Shown here: one piece after another, positions 1 through 11,780 of the stretch
Numbering within the stretch: the stretch's first letter is position 1
Layout of the letters: every line of letters begins with the position of its first letter
Assembly (NCBI RefSeq): GCF_963678635.1
Contig: NC_087070.1
Coordinates: 186,001 to 250,000, forward strand
From: Symsagittifera roscoffensis
Taxonomy: Eukaryota; Xenacoelomorpha; Acoela; Convolutidae
Length of the DNA stretch: 64,000 nucleotides
Direction: 5' to 3'
The notes under the pieces: model-generated
Databases searched by the model: none
Told to the model about the DNA's origin: nothing
What the model saw: only the letters and a program-made list of their open reading frames with translations
Program-made: the position numbers and the translations under genes

Positions 1-613
1 TTGACTAAATTTTGAATAAAGATGTATTCTTGCCGACCGAAAAAAGTATGTTTAGTTTGGAGCAATTGACAAATATTGAAGCTTCTAAGCAATTTTTGTT
101 CATATTTTTTTGGCTTAAATTTTTTTTCCTTAACGATATGATCCGAAACAAAGACATTGGAAACGATCTTTGCCAGAATATTTTTCGTACCAGAAGCTCC
201 AATCGACAATCTCAAAGAAACATCAACAATTGTTGACAAATAATTTTAGAGAAAAAATGATGATGGTCTTTGTTTTGGGTTTAGTAGCTATTAATTTTGA
301 AATTTTTTATTAGAAAATCCAACAGCAAAAATTGTATAAATTTCAGTATTTTATGATCATTATTAGAACCCAGACGCAAAAAAAAAACGCGACGAACATC
401 TTTCAATACACTTCGCTTGGCTGATTTCAATCACCAAATGTGTTTTGACCACTCTGTTCAACAACTCTTCTTCTGAGTACGGAATGTATATAATATATAT
501 ATAATACAGAATTTATATAATACGGCAATCTGCGTATATTGATCCATTCATTTAAATAATCAAATTGGATTTGTAGTAGTGTTTGTTCATACTTTCTACT
601 TAACCTCTAAACT
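1..613. other. AT-rich DNA, no gene seen
   Basis: No reading frame here resembles a protein I know. A short TA-rich microsatellite lies around 486-520. The short open frames on both strands are low-complexity and look like chance. Confidence 0.6.
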
Positions 614-1338
614 CAACTAAAAAACCTAGAAACGAGAGCAAAATGCTCAATAATTGAAAACTAGCCCATATAGCTTGATTTTTATGAAAGGAAGGAAATC
701 GATATCGGACACTATAGACCAGCAAGTATAATATCAACTGTTTGTAAATTACTGATGAAAAATTCATCTGAGCAGAAATAAAATCCTTGTAAAAAATTAT
801 TTGGATGTTTACCTGAAAGATCATCACAACTTAAGCTACTGTAACGGCTTGACGACCTCTCGAATACTCTGTATAGCCACAGAGAAGTTGAGGTGATCTA
901 AAGAGATTTCAAAAAAGTATTGGACTCATTATCGCTCTAAAGACTCTTAGGTTTTCTACAACAGTAGCATGGGATCAACACAAGAGTCTTTTGAGCGATA
1001 ATGAGTCGAATACTTTTTTGAAATCTCTTTAGATCACCTCAACTTCTCTGTGGCTATACAGACTATTCGAGAGGTCGTCAAGCCGTTACAGTAGCTTAAG
1101 TTGTGATGATCTTTCAGGTAAACATCCAAATAATTTTTTAAAAGGATTTTATTTCTGTTCAGATGATTCATTCAATAACGCCTGAGAATTTTTCATCAGT
1201 AATTTACAAACAGTTGATATTATACTTGCTGGTCTATAGTGTCCGATATCGATTTCCTTCCTTTTATAAAAATAAAGCTATATGGGCTAGTTTTCAATTA
1301 TTGGGCATTTTGCTCTCGTTTCTAGGTTTTTTCTTAGT
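614..1338. repeat. Large fold-back inverted repeat
   Basis: The left arm (about 614-947) reappears as a near-perfect reverse complement in the right arm (about 984-1338), around a spacer of about 36 bases (948-983). Matched landmarks are the block around 640-760 (ending in the stretch that contains gatatcgg) and its complement around 1195-1315, and ctctttagatcacctcaac next to the centre. A few substitutions and small indels separate the arms. Transcribed from either strand it would fold into one long hairpin. It could be a fold-back transposon, two head-to-head MITE copies, or a local inverted duplication. No transposase is present inside. Confidence 0.9.
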
Positions 1339-2997
1339 ATTTTGTCGGTAGACGGACTGATTTGAGCTTCCGATAGATTTCAATTTGCCCTGTTGATTTT
1401 GATGTGTTAAAGTTTTCTGACTGTTCTCAAACCGTTTTTTCCATAACTATTTTTTCGTCGCTAATTTGACAAATGACATTTACTTCTAGAAGTTTCCCAC
1501 ACCAGGGGGTTCATTTGTAAAACCAATGAAAAAGCTTTCCAGGGGTTTTTCAGTTTTAGTTTTACCTATTTCGCTTTATTGTTTTCTCTCGATAAACTAT
1601 CTCTTCTGGTGTCTGCTCAAAATTCATTTCCTTTTGCTTTCTAAACTTTACAGTAAATTTTTGCTCCAGACCTTCAAAACTTGTTTTGAGTTTTCTTTTT
1701 TAATTTTATTGTCTCTGTTGTACTATTCTCGAGCGGTGCAGCGGTACACTTTTGACAACAGTACATACTTCTTTGTCAGTCGGGTTAGTTGAATCAGATT
1801 GGATTTCATTAAAATACTGATTTAGCTCTTTAAAATTTAAAAATGAATTGCACAAATTTATCAAATGACCTTTATAATCAAAAATTGCAACTGAAAACTA
1901 AAACAAAACGGAAGTTATAGTTTTCAGCAAGAAATCAGTTTGCAAAACATGAAATGCAAATAATTTTAAATCACGTTAGACCAAAACATCACTGGAGAAA
2001 ATTAATTTGAAATAAAATAAGATCAAATTCCATCGTTTCAGGAGGAAGTTGAATACTTCTCAGAAAAATTGCTTCCGGAATTAATACACTGCAATCAAAA
2101 ACCATAATCAAAATTTGCCAGTTAACCAGTCTTTCGTTTTGTTAGCCTATTTTAGGTATAATTTAAAATTTTTTAAAACTTTGTAAACCTCCTTTTTTTC
2201 TCATTTTCAATGTTAGCCGACATGCACATGCACATTTGAAACTATTTCATTTTGCAGTTTAAGTGTTTATTTTTTTTATTTATATCATCAATTAGTTTTA
2301 CCAAATCCTGATGTATTTTTTATTGGAAAATGTCAGTTTTTGAGTACCAGAAATTAAATTTTCCAGCCTCTCTACTGCTTTTTCTGGCCTTTCATAAATA
2401 TTTTTAATCCTCGAGTCATGTTCACAAATTTCTACTTTTCTGGGCCAGTCAAGTTTTTGCTTTTGTAACTAGCTTTTGCACTTTTTTTCCTACAAATTAA
2501 TCCTGAGGTTTTTGATTTCAGCATCTTTCCGTTTTTTTTTTAAGTTTAGAGTAAGATCAATAACATCCTGTTCAGCGTTGAATATGGATAATATTGATCT
2601 GTTGATTTGGTTATCGGTTTTCGAAGCAAGTCGGGTCGTTGTCACAATTTCTTTACCTTTTATGTCAATGCTTGAAAAAAGAAGCTTTTCAACTAAATTT
2701 CATCTTCTTAATTTTTCACTTCAATTTCACGCGCCCCATTTTTGCCCGCCCTGTAGATAATGATGTTTTTCCTCCTTTGGATATCTTCAGCTTCATCGCG
2801 CTTTTTCTCTTCTGTTATTTTTTTTTATTTTGTTTATGATTTCAATTAGACTTTTGACTTACCGATTTTGGTCTTCCTTCCGCACTCTTGTCTTTTCCCT
2901 ATGTTTTCATGAGTTTGTCTAATTGAACACTTGTAGACATCAGTCGTCATGGTGTAACAATTTTCCATTGATGAGTCAATGTCTTCTCTGAGCTTTT
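1339..2997. other. Unassigned AT-rich DNA
   Basis: I see no convincing coding region. The longest open frames (for example 1526-1792 and 2476-2760, plus strand) are Phe/Leu-rich translations of T-rich DNA, as expected by chance. The right edge is set by the start of the 1.95 kb duplication at about 2998. Confidence 0.5.
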
Positions 2998-3135
2998 TGG
3001 AAAGTCTGTTGTCCTCATTTTTTTGTTCTCCATTGATCAACTATTTCACATCAGGGCAGCAATCACGACAACACAAAATTACAGTTCGTTGACACATATA
3101 CTGATGGGCTCTGCGTTGTAACAGTTGTATGCTTA

Positions 3136-3943
3136 TGTCACTTGTAAGTTTAAGAAAAACAGGCCATATAACCAGTGGATTAAGGGTCAGGTAGAGTATC
3201 TCTTGTGCTTTTACTGCTCATTCAGTCAGAGCCAATTCGGTTCACGTAAGACATGAGACTACAAAATCGTGTTACCGCTTAAAGGCCACTACCAAAATAC
3301 CCAACTCTAGAAATAAGAACGTCCCCATGGCTCGGTCTCTATATACCTGAAAGACGCGAACGCCATTAAAAACAATGTTGGAAGCTCTGGTATAATATTA
3401 GTTTTTATTAGACAGTAGACCTTCGATTCATTTCAGATGGACCAATCTGAAAATCGCCTTATATCAATTTAAACCCATAAAATACACGCAAGAAATTAAA
3501 TTAAGTACTCACATAGTGATACAAGTAAAGCAACTCAAGAAACTTTTCGTAATGATAAGTTTGAACTCAAGTAATTTAGTCTTTTGAACCATTGGGCAGC
3601 TTCACTTGTCTGCCTTCAAATCAAGATTTTCTCTCGCCCAGCGATTGCATTCCCGTCTAAATTTTCTATGTTTTCTGTCGGGAAAAAGTTAGCTCTACGA
3701 CTCGAATTGATGATTTTCTGCGAAATTCCGAATAGCAATTTCACTCTAGTATGGTTTTTTCTGGACTTTCCCGCAATTTTGATCCAATTTGTTCCTGATC
3801 CATTTTATTCCAAATTTTTTGTTGTCGCGAGAAACTTGAGCATGACAGGGTTGGTTCGAAATTTTGAAAAATTACTTTTTCCCCGAAATCAAAGTCCAAT
3901 TTCCAAATCAAGGTCAAACTTCCAAATATGACTGACTGGCACA
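3136..3943 (-). mobile_element. LTR family B, duplicated 3' LTR
   Basis: This is a complete family B LTR of about 808 bp. On the plus strand it runs from tgtcactt to gactggcaca, so on the minus strand it begins TGTGCCAGTC and ends GTGACA, the TG...CA form of LTRs. The same sequence recurs at 5108-5899, 20064-22020 (split), 24374-24980 (partial), 26212-27069 and 30514-31371. It is the duplicated partner of the 5108-5899 LTR. Short open frames inside it are not genes. Confidence 0.75.
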
Positions 3944-4307
3944 TACTCCCTGTCTCAAGATTGATGTCTTCATCGCGCGTCGTCGTCATGTCAGTGAGTC
4001 TCTGGAATATCGAGTGTGTCTCAAGATACAGTGCCAGTGGTTATTTACAGAAGTTTGCAGCAGGTTCAATCTTATCTACATCCCCAAAATCCACAGCCAA
4101 ATAAATTTGTCACTCTATAGCTAAACAGCATTTAAAAGTCTTCATTCAACTTCACCCTAGATTCCAGCTTTATAAGCTACTTTTTCTAAATTTTCTTTTG
4201 TTCAACCCAGTCAGAAAATGGTCATGCAAGATTTTGATTTATTAAAACATAATGTATCAGATAACATTAGTTCGTATGTTAAAATTGCTTTTTCGTGCCC
4301 TCAGATT

Positions 4308-4975
4308 TCATTTGAGTTCACACTCAAGTCCCAGTTTCCTTCCCTGCTCAAGACTCAAGAACCCATCCAAAGTACCCGGCTTAATTCGTCCATCTATCTT
4401 TGAAGTACTGGGTCCAGGCGCGCTCGACACCGTGATCTGCCTCGTCAATTCTTCTTCATCATTGGAACTTGTCACAATTTCATCCCATGCCTTTAGTTGT
4501 TCATAGGCCCGCATCCATTCCCTCTGCTCTTGTAATCTTCTTGGATGGTTTGGTAGCTTCTTCACCTTGGACTCCCTGTTCAGGCAAAGGACTGATTTAA
4601 GCTCAAGCTCACATTTTTTGCTAGGTCAGCCTCCAGTATCGACTCCCTAGCTTTAGTATTATCTCTAGACACCTTACCAACCCACTTCCATTCCGTAGTT
4701 TTTCCGTTGCGATGGGTGAGTAGTGGTCTCTCGAAAGCCTCCGGCCCTATCTTGGCCAGTAGCTGACAATATTCCTTCTGATGTTTCTTCATGTGATTTT
4801 TCATCAAGACATACAGCTGAGAGGTCAACGTCGCTCTGAACCATGAGAAAAATCGTATGCGACAATATACGGGTTTCACTTCCATAGGTAAAGCTAACAC
4901 CCTGCAGGCAGTCTCAATCAACTCAAGTCTCCTGCTATAATCAATAGCGTATATCCTGCTATAATCAATAGCGGA
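4308..4975 (-). pseudogene. Duplicated C-terminal end of the large retroelement ORF
   Basis: Two minus-strand frames carry the tail of the downstream ORF. Residues like RRLELIETACRVLALPMEV to KVSRDNTKARESILEADLAK lie at about 4980-4580, and KKLPNHPRRLQEQREWM to TLDGFLSLEQGRKLGLECELK at 4565-4308, with a frame change at about 4570. The tail is charged and probably alpha-helical, with no recognised domain. It repeats the C-terminus at about 6900-6264. This copy is detached from the rest of the ORF and cannot be translated with it. Confidence 0.7.
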
Positions 4976-5107
4976 AAGTCTGTTGTCCTCATTTTTTTGT
5001 TCTCCATTAATCAACTAATTCACATCAGGGCAGCAAACACGACAACACAAAATTACAGTTCGTTGACACGTATACTGATAGGCTGCGTTGTAACAGTTGT
5101 ATGCTTA

Positions 5108-5899
5108 TGTCACTTATAAGTTTAAGAAAAACAGGCCCTATAACCAGTGGAGTAAGGGTCAGGGACAGTATCTCTTGTGCTTTTACAGCTCATTCAGTCG
5201 GAGCCAATTCGGTTCGCGTAAGACATGAGATTACCAAGTCGTGTTACCACTTGAAGGCCACTACCAAAAAACCCAACTCTAGAAATAAGAACGTCCCCAT
5301 GGCTGGTCTCTATATACCTGAAACACGCGAACGCCATTAAAACAGAGTTGGAAGCTCTAGTATAATATTAGTTTTTATTAGACAGTGGACCTTCGATGCA
5401 TTTCAGATGGACCAACCTGAAAATTGCCTTATCTCAACATAAACTCATAAAACGCACGCAAGAAATTAGATTAAGTACTCACATAGTGATACAAGTAAAG
5501 CAACTCAAGAAGTTTTTCGTAATGATAAGTTTGAACTCAAGTGATTTAGTCTTTTGAACCATTGGCAGCTTCACTTGTCTGCTTTCAAATCAAGAATTTC
5601 TCTCGCCCAGCGATTGCATTCCCGTCTAAATTTTCGATGTTTTCTGTCGAGAAAAAGTTAGCTCTACGACTCGAATTGATGATTTTCTGCGAAATTTCCA
5701 TATAGTATCATTTTTTCTCGACTTTCCCGCAATTTTGATCCAATTTATTCCTGATCCCAATTATCCCTAATTTTCTGTTGTCGCGAGAAACTTGATTACG
5801 ACAGGATTGGTTCGAATCTTTGAAAAATTACTTTTTCCCCAAAATCAAAGTCCAATTTCCAAATCAAGGTCAAGCTTCCAATTATGACTGACTGGCACA
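5108..5899 (-). mobile_element. LTR family B, 3' LTR of the giant minus-strand retroelement
   Basis: About 792 bp with TG...CA ends when read on the minus strand. It lies directly after the end of the large ORF and its untranslated stretch, and is preceded by a purine-rich tract, which is the order expected for a 3' LTR. It differs from the 3136-3943 copy by many point changes and a roughly 20-base deletion. I saw no clear target-site duplication against the outer flank of the 5' LTR at 22020. Confidence 0.75.
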
Positions 5900-5913
5900 T
5901 ACTCCCTGTTTCA
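5900..5913 (-). promoter_or_regulatory. Polypurine tract candidate
   Basis: On the minus strand the bases just before the LTR read GAAACAGGGAGTA, then TGTGCC. A purine-rich run abutting the 3' LTR is the plus-strand primer site of LTR retroelements. The duplicated copy at 3944-3957 has GAGACAGGGAGTA in the same place. Confidence 0.55.
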
Positions 5914-6173
5914 AGATCGATGTCTTCATCGCGCGTCGTCGTCATGTCAGGGAGTCTCCGGAATATCGAGTGTGTCTCAAGATACAGTGCCAGTGGTAAT
6001 TTACAGAAGTTTGCAGCAGATTCAATCTTATCTACATTCCCAAAATCCACAGCCATATAAATTTGTCACTTTATAGCTAAACAGCATTTAAAAGTCTTCA
6101 TTCAACTTCACCCTGGATTCCAGCTTTATAAGCTACTTTTTCTAAATTTTCTTTTGTTCATCCCAGTCAGAAA

Positions 6174-7816
6174 TTGGTCATGCAAGATTTTGATTTATCA
6201 AAACATAATGTATCAGATAACATTAGTTCGTATTTTAAAATTGCTTTTTCGTGCCCTCAGATTTCATTTGAGTTCACATTCAAGTCCCAGTTTCCTTCCC
6301 TGCTCAAGACTCAAGAATCCATCCAAAGTACCCGGCTTAATTCGTCCATCTATCTTTGAAGTACTGGGTCCAGGCGCGCTTTACACCGTGATCTGCCTCG
6401 TCAATTCATCTTCATCATTGGAACTTGTCACAATTTCATCCCATGCCTTTAGTTGTTCATAGGCCCGCATCCATTCCTTCTGCTCTTGTAATCTTCTTGG
6501 ATGGTTTGGTAGCTTCTTCACCTTGGGCTCCATGTTCAGGCAAAGGAGTGATTTAAGCTCAAGCTCACATTTTTTGCTAGGTCATTCTCCAGTATCGACT
6601 CCCTAGTTTTAGTATTATCTCTAGACACCTCCAATCCACTTCCATCCCGTAGTTTTTCCGTTGCGATGGGCGAGTAGTGGTCTCTTGAAAATCTCCGGCC
6701 CTATCTTGGCCAGTAACTGACGATACTCCTTCTGATGTTTCTTCATGTGGTTTTTCATCAAGACATACAGCTGAGAGGTCAACGTCGCTCTGAACTATGA
6801 GAAAATCGTACGCGACAATATACGGGTTTCACTTCCATAGGTAAAGCCAACATCCTGCAGGCAGTCTCAGTCAACTCAAGTCTCCTGCTATAATCAATAG
6901 GGTGTATCCCCTCCACGATTGGTGCTTCCACTCCCGATACTTCGTTACGTTCTTTTCATACCATCGCAATGCCAGCATCGAGCTCACCACGAAGAGAGTG
7001 ACCTTTTGTTGATGATCTGGCAATCCTATCGCTGGAATTTCCTCAACATCCCATAACAAGCAGAAGTTCGACTTCTCCGGATACCACACAGTCTGTGCTA
7101 GACAGTGGCATGGATAGTCTCCATTTGGTAAATTAATGCTCCGGAGATTGTGTTCTCCAAAATTTTTGAGCAAAGGTTCGAATTCCATCATTTTCGCGGG
7201 TGTCAACTCATTCTCATCCACAGCTTGGGCGTTATTGAGTGTTTTGCGGCTCGTACTCTGTTTTTTAAAGTCAATAGAATTCTCCTTCTCCAAACTCAAT
7301 AGTTTTTCTCCCCAGGTAACGCTCAAGTGTTCCACCTTGGGTCCTGGCACCGCTCTCAACATTTTCCAAATCAGCTGGTGTCGCACGCATTCTTGCTAGT
7401 CGCAAGCACTTGGGCACTGAGAAGGCCATGTCAATTTTTACCCTCTGGCTAGACGCTTCCACTATCGACATGTGCAATTGGTGATGGCTACCGCGCAAGT
7501 TTGCCATGACCGATCCCATCAAAGATTTCGCATTCATTGGCAGACTATAGGCTTCACTCACTGGGAATCTCATTTCTGCTTCCATGTCGACTGTCAATCC
7601 CTTGATGAGTTTCTGGATCATTTGCAGCACTCTAGGCCACGACTCCACACTCAACGCCGTCACCAGATGGTGCTGTGACTCTAGCATTTCCAGCGAATCG
7701 AGACTACACATCCTCGAGAAGCCCCCTACTGCCGTCGCCAAATTCTCCCTGGTATTCGCGTAGCAATCGGCTAGTATCTGCGCCTTTTTTTTTTCTTTTT
7801 TCTGTAGTGTCACCAA
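6174..7816 (-). pseudogene. Large retroelement ORF, C-terminal third
   Basis: Minus-strand frames 7816-7271 and 7386-6871 overlap and together read as one protein with a frameshift between about 7390 and 7270. The continuation into 6870-6264 is broken by further frameshifts and stops. Visible features are a helical stretch (LESQHHLVTALSVESWP), a Cys/Trp-containing stretch near 7100-7030 (GDYPCHCLAQTVWYPEKSNF) and a possible short membrane segment near 7030-6950 (KVTLFVVSSMLALRW). I cannot assign a family. An envelope-like role is conceivable from its place after integrase, but I see no clear signal peptide or furin site. Confidence 0.6.
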
Positions 7817-9040
7817 ACCATGTAGCTAAACCTCTCCTCATAAACGACTGTATCCCCATGCAATATCTACCATCACAAGAGTGTCCTTCATCTCCAGTTG
7901 CCAGATCGAGACAAGTGCCTGGCTCCATCTTCTTCGTTGGTTTGTTTTTAGACATTTTCGTCGTCTCATTAGACTCTTCTCGATAAGGTAAAATCAGCTT
8001 GTGTATCACATTCAAGTTCCCAGATTCTCATCTTTCCCTGGTGAATTTCTCACCCATTCCGTGACTTCTTCCTTCAAACTCGCTTGAATATGCGGGCACC
8101 AAGAAGGTCCTTATAATTTCCAAACTGTTCCCACGTTCGTGAACAGTACGTTACCCTCGCCTCCTAACCTCAATTCCACTCTTTTTTCAGAACGTGATAC
8201 GCAGATGACCTCGGGTCCCTTCTCAAAAAGTAAGTCCATGCTCCGTTTTTCCATTTCAGTCGTCTGAATTTCAATTATCTTTTGTGACCAAAACTTCAGC
8301 TTTTCTGTGACCCCGAAATTCATGTAGGCAGCTCCTGCCTCTGTGCTCAAGAAGGGATTATATGACCTTCCCATGAAGCCAGAAACATACTGAAAATCTC
8401 CGCGCTTCGTGGGTTTCGAATACACCTCATTCACGTCCAGAGCACGATGAACGTCATTACTGCTATCAAATTTCTTGTTTGAGATCATCTTGATTTCGTC
8501 AACCTTTGCATGATTCTTATGAGATTGCCTGGAATCACCTTCCTTTTCAATACCGGTAATTTGATACACATTCAGGATGCCGCTCGCGGCCCTATTTTCC
8601 AATGCCTTATTTTTTGCCACTTTCTGATAGCAAGCCTGGATTGCAGCATCAGTTATGACTGACATGATCCATCTCAAGAAACAGGTGGCGTCCTTTCTCC
8701 TCGAAAGGCTCATTCCCAAGTCGTCTCGAGAAACATACTGCACAAGCATTCGCTACACATGTATGCCTTTATCACGCAACTTTAGATTGTCACATGTAGT
8801 CAGATATTCCAACGCCATCCCAGTCAGACACCACGTGAACCACATTTGTCCCGCCGTCCTGGTAAAAGGATTCGCCATCAGAGTCTGGGCTGATGAAAGT
8901 GATCTCATCTCGTTTTTGAAGTACTCCAACAATAGTTTCTCCCACGTTCGTACCAATTGGCTCATCAAATCCAGTTTTTTCACTTCTATTTTTTGCTGCG
9001 TGGGCCAACTTCGGCGCTTTTTAGACACTTCGCAATGCAA
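7704..9040 (-). pseudogene. Large retroelement ORF, middle part with Cys-rich motif
   Basis: Minus-strand frames 9040-8753, 8749-8111 and 8015-7704 follow one another. The first two are separated by a single stop in the same frame (HV, stop, RMLVQYVSRDDLG), so they were one protein. Near 7925-7830 is a compact Cys-containing motif (GTCLDLATGDEGHSCDGRYC). Nothing else is recognisable. Its position between the SGNH-like part and the C-terminal part, and its continuous strand and order, show it belongs to the same long ORF. Confidence 0.6.
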
Positions 9041-9353
9041 TTTTCCTCGTACCGCATCTTGATTCTGCCTTCAGGGCTAAGTGTCCCTCTTCTACTACTA
9101 ATCATTTACTGGATTCTTATTTTCGAACCCGGCCTTCTCGAGCACTCTTTTCACCTCTAGTATGTCGCACCTCGGATGCATCGAGCCCCTCATTTCCTTG
9201 GCCTCGGTGGTCCAAGAGTTGATCTTGATCTCGGTCGTGTGGAAATACGTAGCTGCAGAGTATCCATTGAACAGGGGATTTCAGCCTTGCGTGAAAACCT
9301 TCTGCTGTCGTTCTACGACTTCTCTAGCCTGCACTGTTGGCATCAACATCAGA

Positions 9354-10857
9354 CTATTCAGCCCTAGAGTCATTCGCCTGACCGCTGGGAACTATGTGAT
9401 GGTGGCCGGTAGCACGTCCCGCTGTAGAATCATCTCTATCTCCGTTCTTATCAAGTCGAAAGCCTTCGTCCACGTCGGTATTCTCAAGACTTCTCTGCTT
9501 TGTTTCAGAAGGTGATTCAAATTCACGAACTTCGGATAGGCCTCGATCGGGCAATCTCGCTCACCTCCCATCCTGCTTTGTAATTTGCCTCTAAAAATTA
9601 ACACAATCAGCTCGTGATTCTTCACTTTACCAAATAGCACCGTCTCACTCATCTTTATTTTCAAGTGTTCCTGTTTGCACCAGTTCAGTGTTCAGTGCCG
9701 TCCCGTCCAGGATACTGATCAAGCTCACATAGACTATCGAGTGTCCGTATTCCATTACCAAGGGATCCGGAAAAGCATAAGTTACTGCGGGTCCGTAGAC
9801 GCAGATCACATCTTCCTCCAGTCCTCTGACTACTCCTAGGGGGTCCGACCGCCTTGCCCAGCACAGGTCGGTCAGAAGGGGCATGCCGCCATTCATTTCC
9901 TTGACATCTTCCCTGGTCGTTTGGCTCGTTACTTCTCCCGTCGGGTGTCAATTTTCTATCAAGAGATATTCCACTAAAAAGGGTCTTTAACCCAGCAGCA
10001 CACTTGTAAGAATGAGTGTCAAGAGTCGGGTGAGCTCTGTTCATGGCTATTGGATCCACGTATTTCATTAGGCAGTAGTATACTGCCAGATTCACTTGCC
10101 TTAGAAGAATCAACGTCAAGTATCCGTCGATCCTGAGGGCCTCTGCACCCCTACTGAACATGGAAGCTGGCCCCATATTAAACAAGTGTCTTGGGAACAC
10201 TAGATTTGAGGCCAGTAACAGGTTAACCGACATGCTCAAAATGTCCTATATGACTGCGTCGAAAAGCGTCTTCGCCGCCGAGAAAATCTCTTGCAAATAC
10301 TTTTTTTCCTAACACGAACTCAAGAATCCCAGGATTTCAAATGATTTACTCGTCCTCAAGTTTTCCGTGACATGATCCCTCCAGAAACCATTGATAGTCG
10401 TCTCGTTTGCTGAGGTAACGAACATTTCCATCGTCAAATCCTTTTTCTCGGACTGTTCAAGTTGATTCAACATGAACTCTCACACTTTTTTTATCAATGG
10501 AGGTGGTATTTTCTTCATTTTGTCATTCACATTTTCTAACCTCGGCGTTAGAAATGGCCAACTCCCTCTCTTTTGGGTTAAGCGATATACCATCGACTCC
10601 AGCTGTTTCTCCGCACCCGCCACATTCCTTCGATCATTAATAAGTCGTTTCGAGCTGCTCGTAGAGCCTACAATTGTGAGCTCCACGCTCCTGAACCACA
10701 GGCTCGGTGTCAAATGGCCAATCACAGGATGATCAATTTTTATCTCTGGGTTAAACATGAGTTGTCTAGCAAGATTTGATATCTCTAGACATAGCACTTG
10801 ATCCAACACAATCAAGATACTCGCCAGCTCGTAGAAACCTCTAAAGGCATGGGACAC
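9354..10857 (-). pseudogene. Large retroelement ORF, central part
   Basis: Minus-strand frames 10857-10480, 10239-9685, 9896-9645 and 9664-9392 run in order and switch frame at their overlaps, as in one decayed protein. Readable landmarks include LCLEISNLARQLMFNPEIK (about 10780) and NGGMPLLTDLCWARRSDPLG (about 9895). The predicted product is rich in Leu, Arg and acidic residues and looks helical. No catalytic motif is visible. The stretch 10470-10250 between frames is also coding-like but broken. Confidence 0.6.
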
Positions 10858-11727
10858 ATCCGCCTGGCCATTGCCATTTCCGATTTCAGAAGCCTCAATT
10901 TTGCTGGCTCGAGGTCTCGGTTCGCAGCTGCCATCAACATACGCAACCCGCTGCCTTCCGCTACCAAGACTAATATCGCGTACGCGAATTGAAGAGCTGG
11001 TGGCATGCTTGAGTATCCAGGCGACGAAGTGAACATCACCTTCGTCTTCGACCCCAATCGGAAAACCAACAACTCATGTATCTCATTCATCGAGGCGAAC
11101 AATGTCTGTACTGCTTCCCAGGTTGGTTCTCCGTTTCTTAAGGGCACCAGTGGACCGGCTGCGTGCAGGTGATCGTTCAACCCTCCAAAAAGCAACAGCT
11201 CAGGTTGTTAAGGCTCTCCAATTTCATTGCTACGACCAGAGTTAACATCTGGTTGAGTTCAATCCCTGGTAGCAGGTACACCAGAGTTTCAGGCCAGAAC
11301 AGTTTCGGTGATGTTCCAGCGAAGTCCGACCCCGCCACGATCACCACTCTAGCAGTTCTGGTATCACCAATCATAGGTAGCCAATGTCTTGGCCAGCAGA
11401 GAGTTTCCATATGGTTCTTCGTAATATGGGTCCTCAGCCAATTTTGGGCTTGTATATGCAGTATCAGGGAGTCCCATACTCTAGGGCTCAAGAAGTTTCT
11501 CCACGGCTCCACAGTTTTGCAGGTTTGTTACTCTGATTCTAGCTATGCCCCTGCGGTGTTTCGGTGGCTATGCAACCAAGCCTGGGCTCCCCAACTTCTT
11601 AAAGGGTCAATATTTGACAGAGCCGAAGATCGATCTTTTGGGAATTCCGGTCAATTTTGCCGTCTCCAAGGTCTTATCTCGAGAGAAATGTGCTCCATGT
11701 CCCTTTAACCAGTCTTCACAAAAGTGA
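10812..11727 (-). pseudogene. Large retroelement ORF, second SGNH-like segment
   Basis: Minus frames 11512-11177 and 11195-10812 join by a frameshift near 11190. The first contains TARVVIVAGSDFAGTSPKLF (about 11355-11295) and the second begins near a GGLNDHLHAAG motif (about 11185-11150). A GSD/GDS-like turn followed about 55-60 residues later by G-x-N-D is the spacing of blocks I and III of SGNH hydrolases. I do not see a convincing D-x-x-H block V, so a catalytic role is doubtful. Sequence upstream to 11727 is coding-like but has several stops. Confidence 0.5.
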
Positions 11728-11780
11728 CCATTAGGATCTTCACGGGATAGTCTTTTCAGATCCAGGATCTCCGCCAACTC

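Larger units (their letters stand above)
2998..4975 (-). repeat. 1.95 kb direct duplication, distal copy
   Basis: This block repeats 4976-6899 at an offset of about 1956 bases. Both start at ggaaagtctgttgtcctcat (2998 and 4976) and end near a tataatcaatag stretch. Each copy holds the C-terminal end of the large retroelement ORF, a 3' untranslated stretch, a polypurine tract, an LTR B and a short outer flank. The copies differ by scattered substitutions and small indels, so the duplication is not recent. This copy lies outside the presumed original 3' LTR. Confidence 0.85.
4976..6899 (-). repeat. 1.95 kb direct duplication, proximal copy
   Basis: This copy of the duplicated 3' end is still contiguous with the body of the retroelement: ORF tail 6899-6264, 3' untranslated stretch, polypurine tract, LTR B, outer flank. 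See the distal copy at 2998-4975. Confidence 0.85.

Noticed and set aside
1163-1351. Gene on one arm of the fold-back, with a matching frame on the other arm (600-827)
   Set aside because: The matching peptides arise because the arms are inverted copies; composition is hydrophobic and low-complexity with no homologue I know.
2476-3040. Coding region left of the duplication
   Set aside because: Frames on both strands are short and without motif; a minus-strand reading shows helical-looking bits but with stops every few dozen codons.
6871-8015. Retroviral envelope glycoprotein
   Set aside because: Position after integrase suggests it, but I see no signal peptide, no clear furin site plus fusion peptide and no strong C-terminal membrane anchor; left as unknown C-terminal region.
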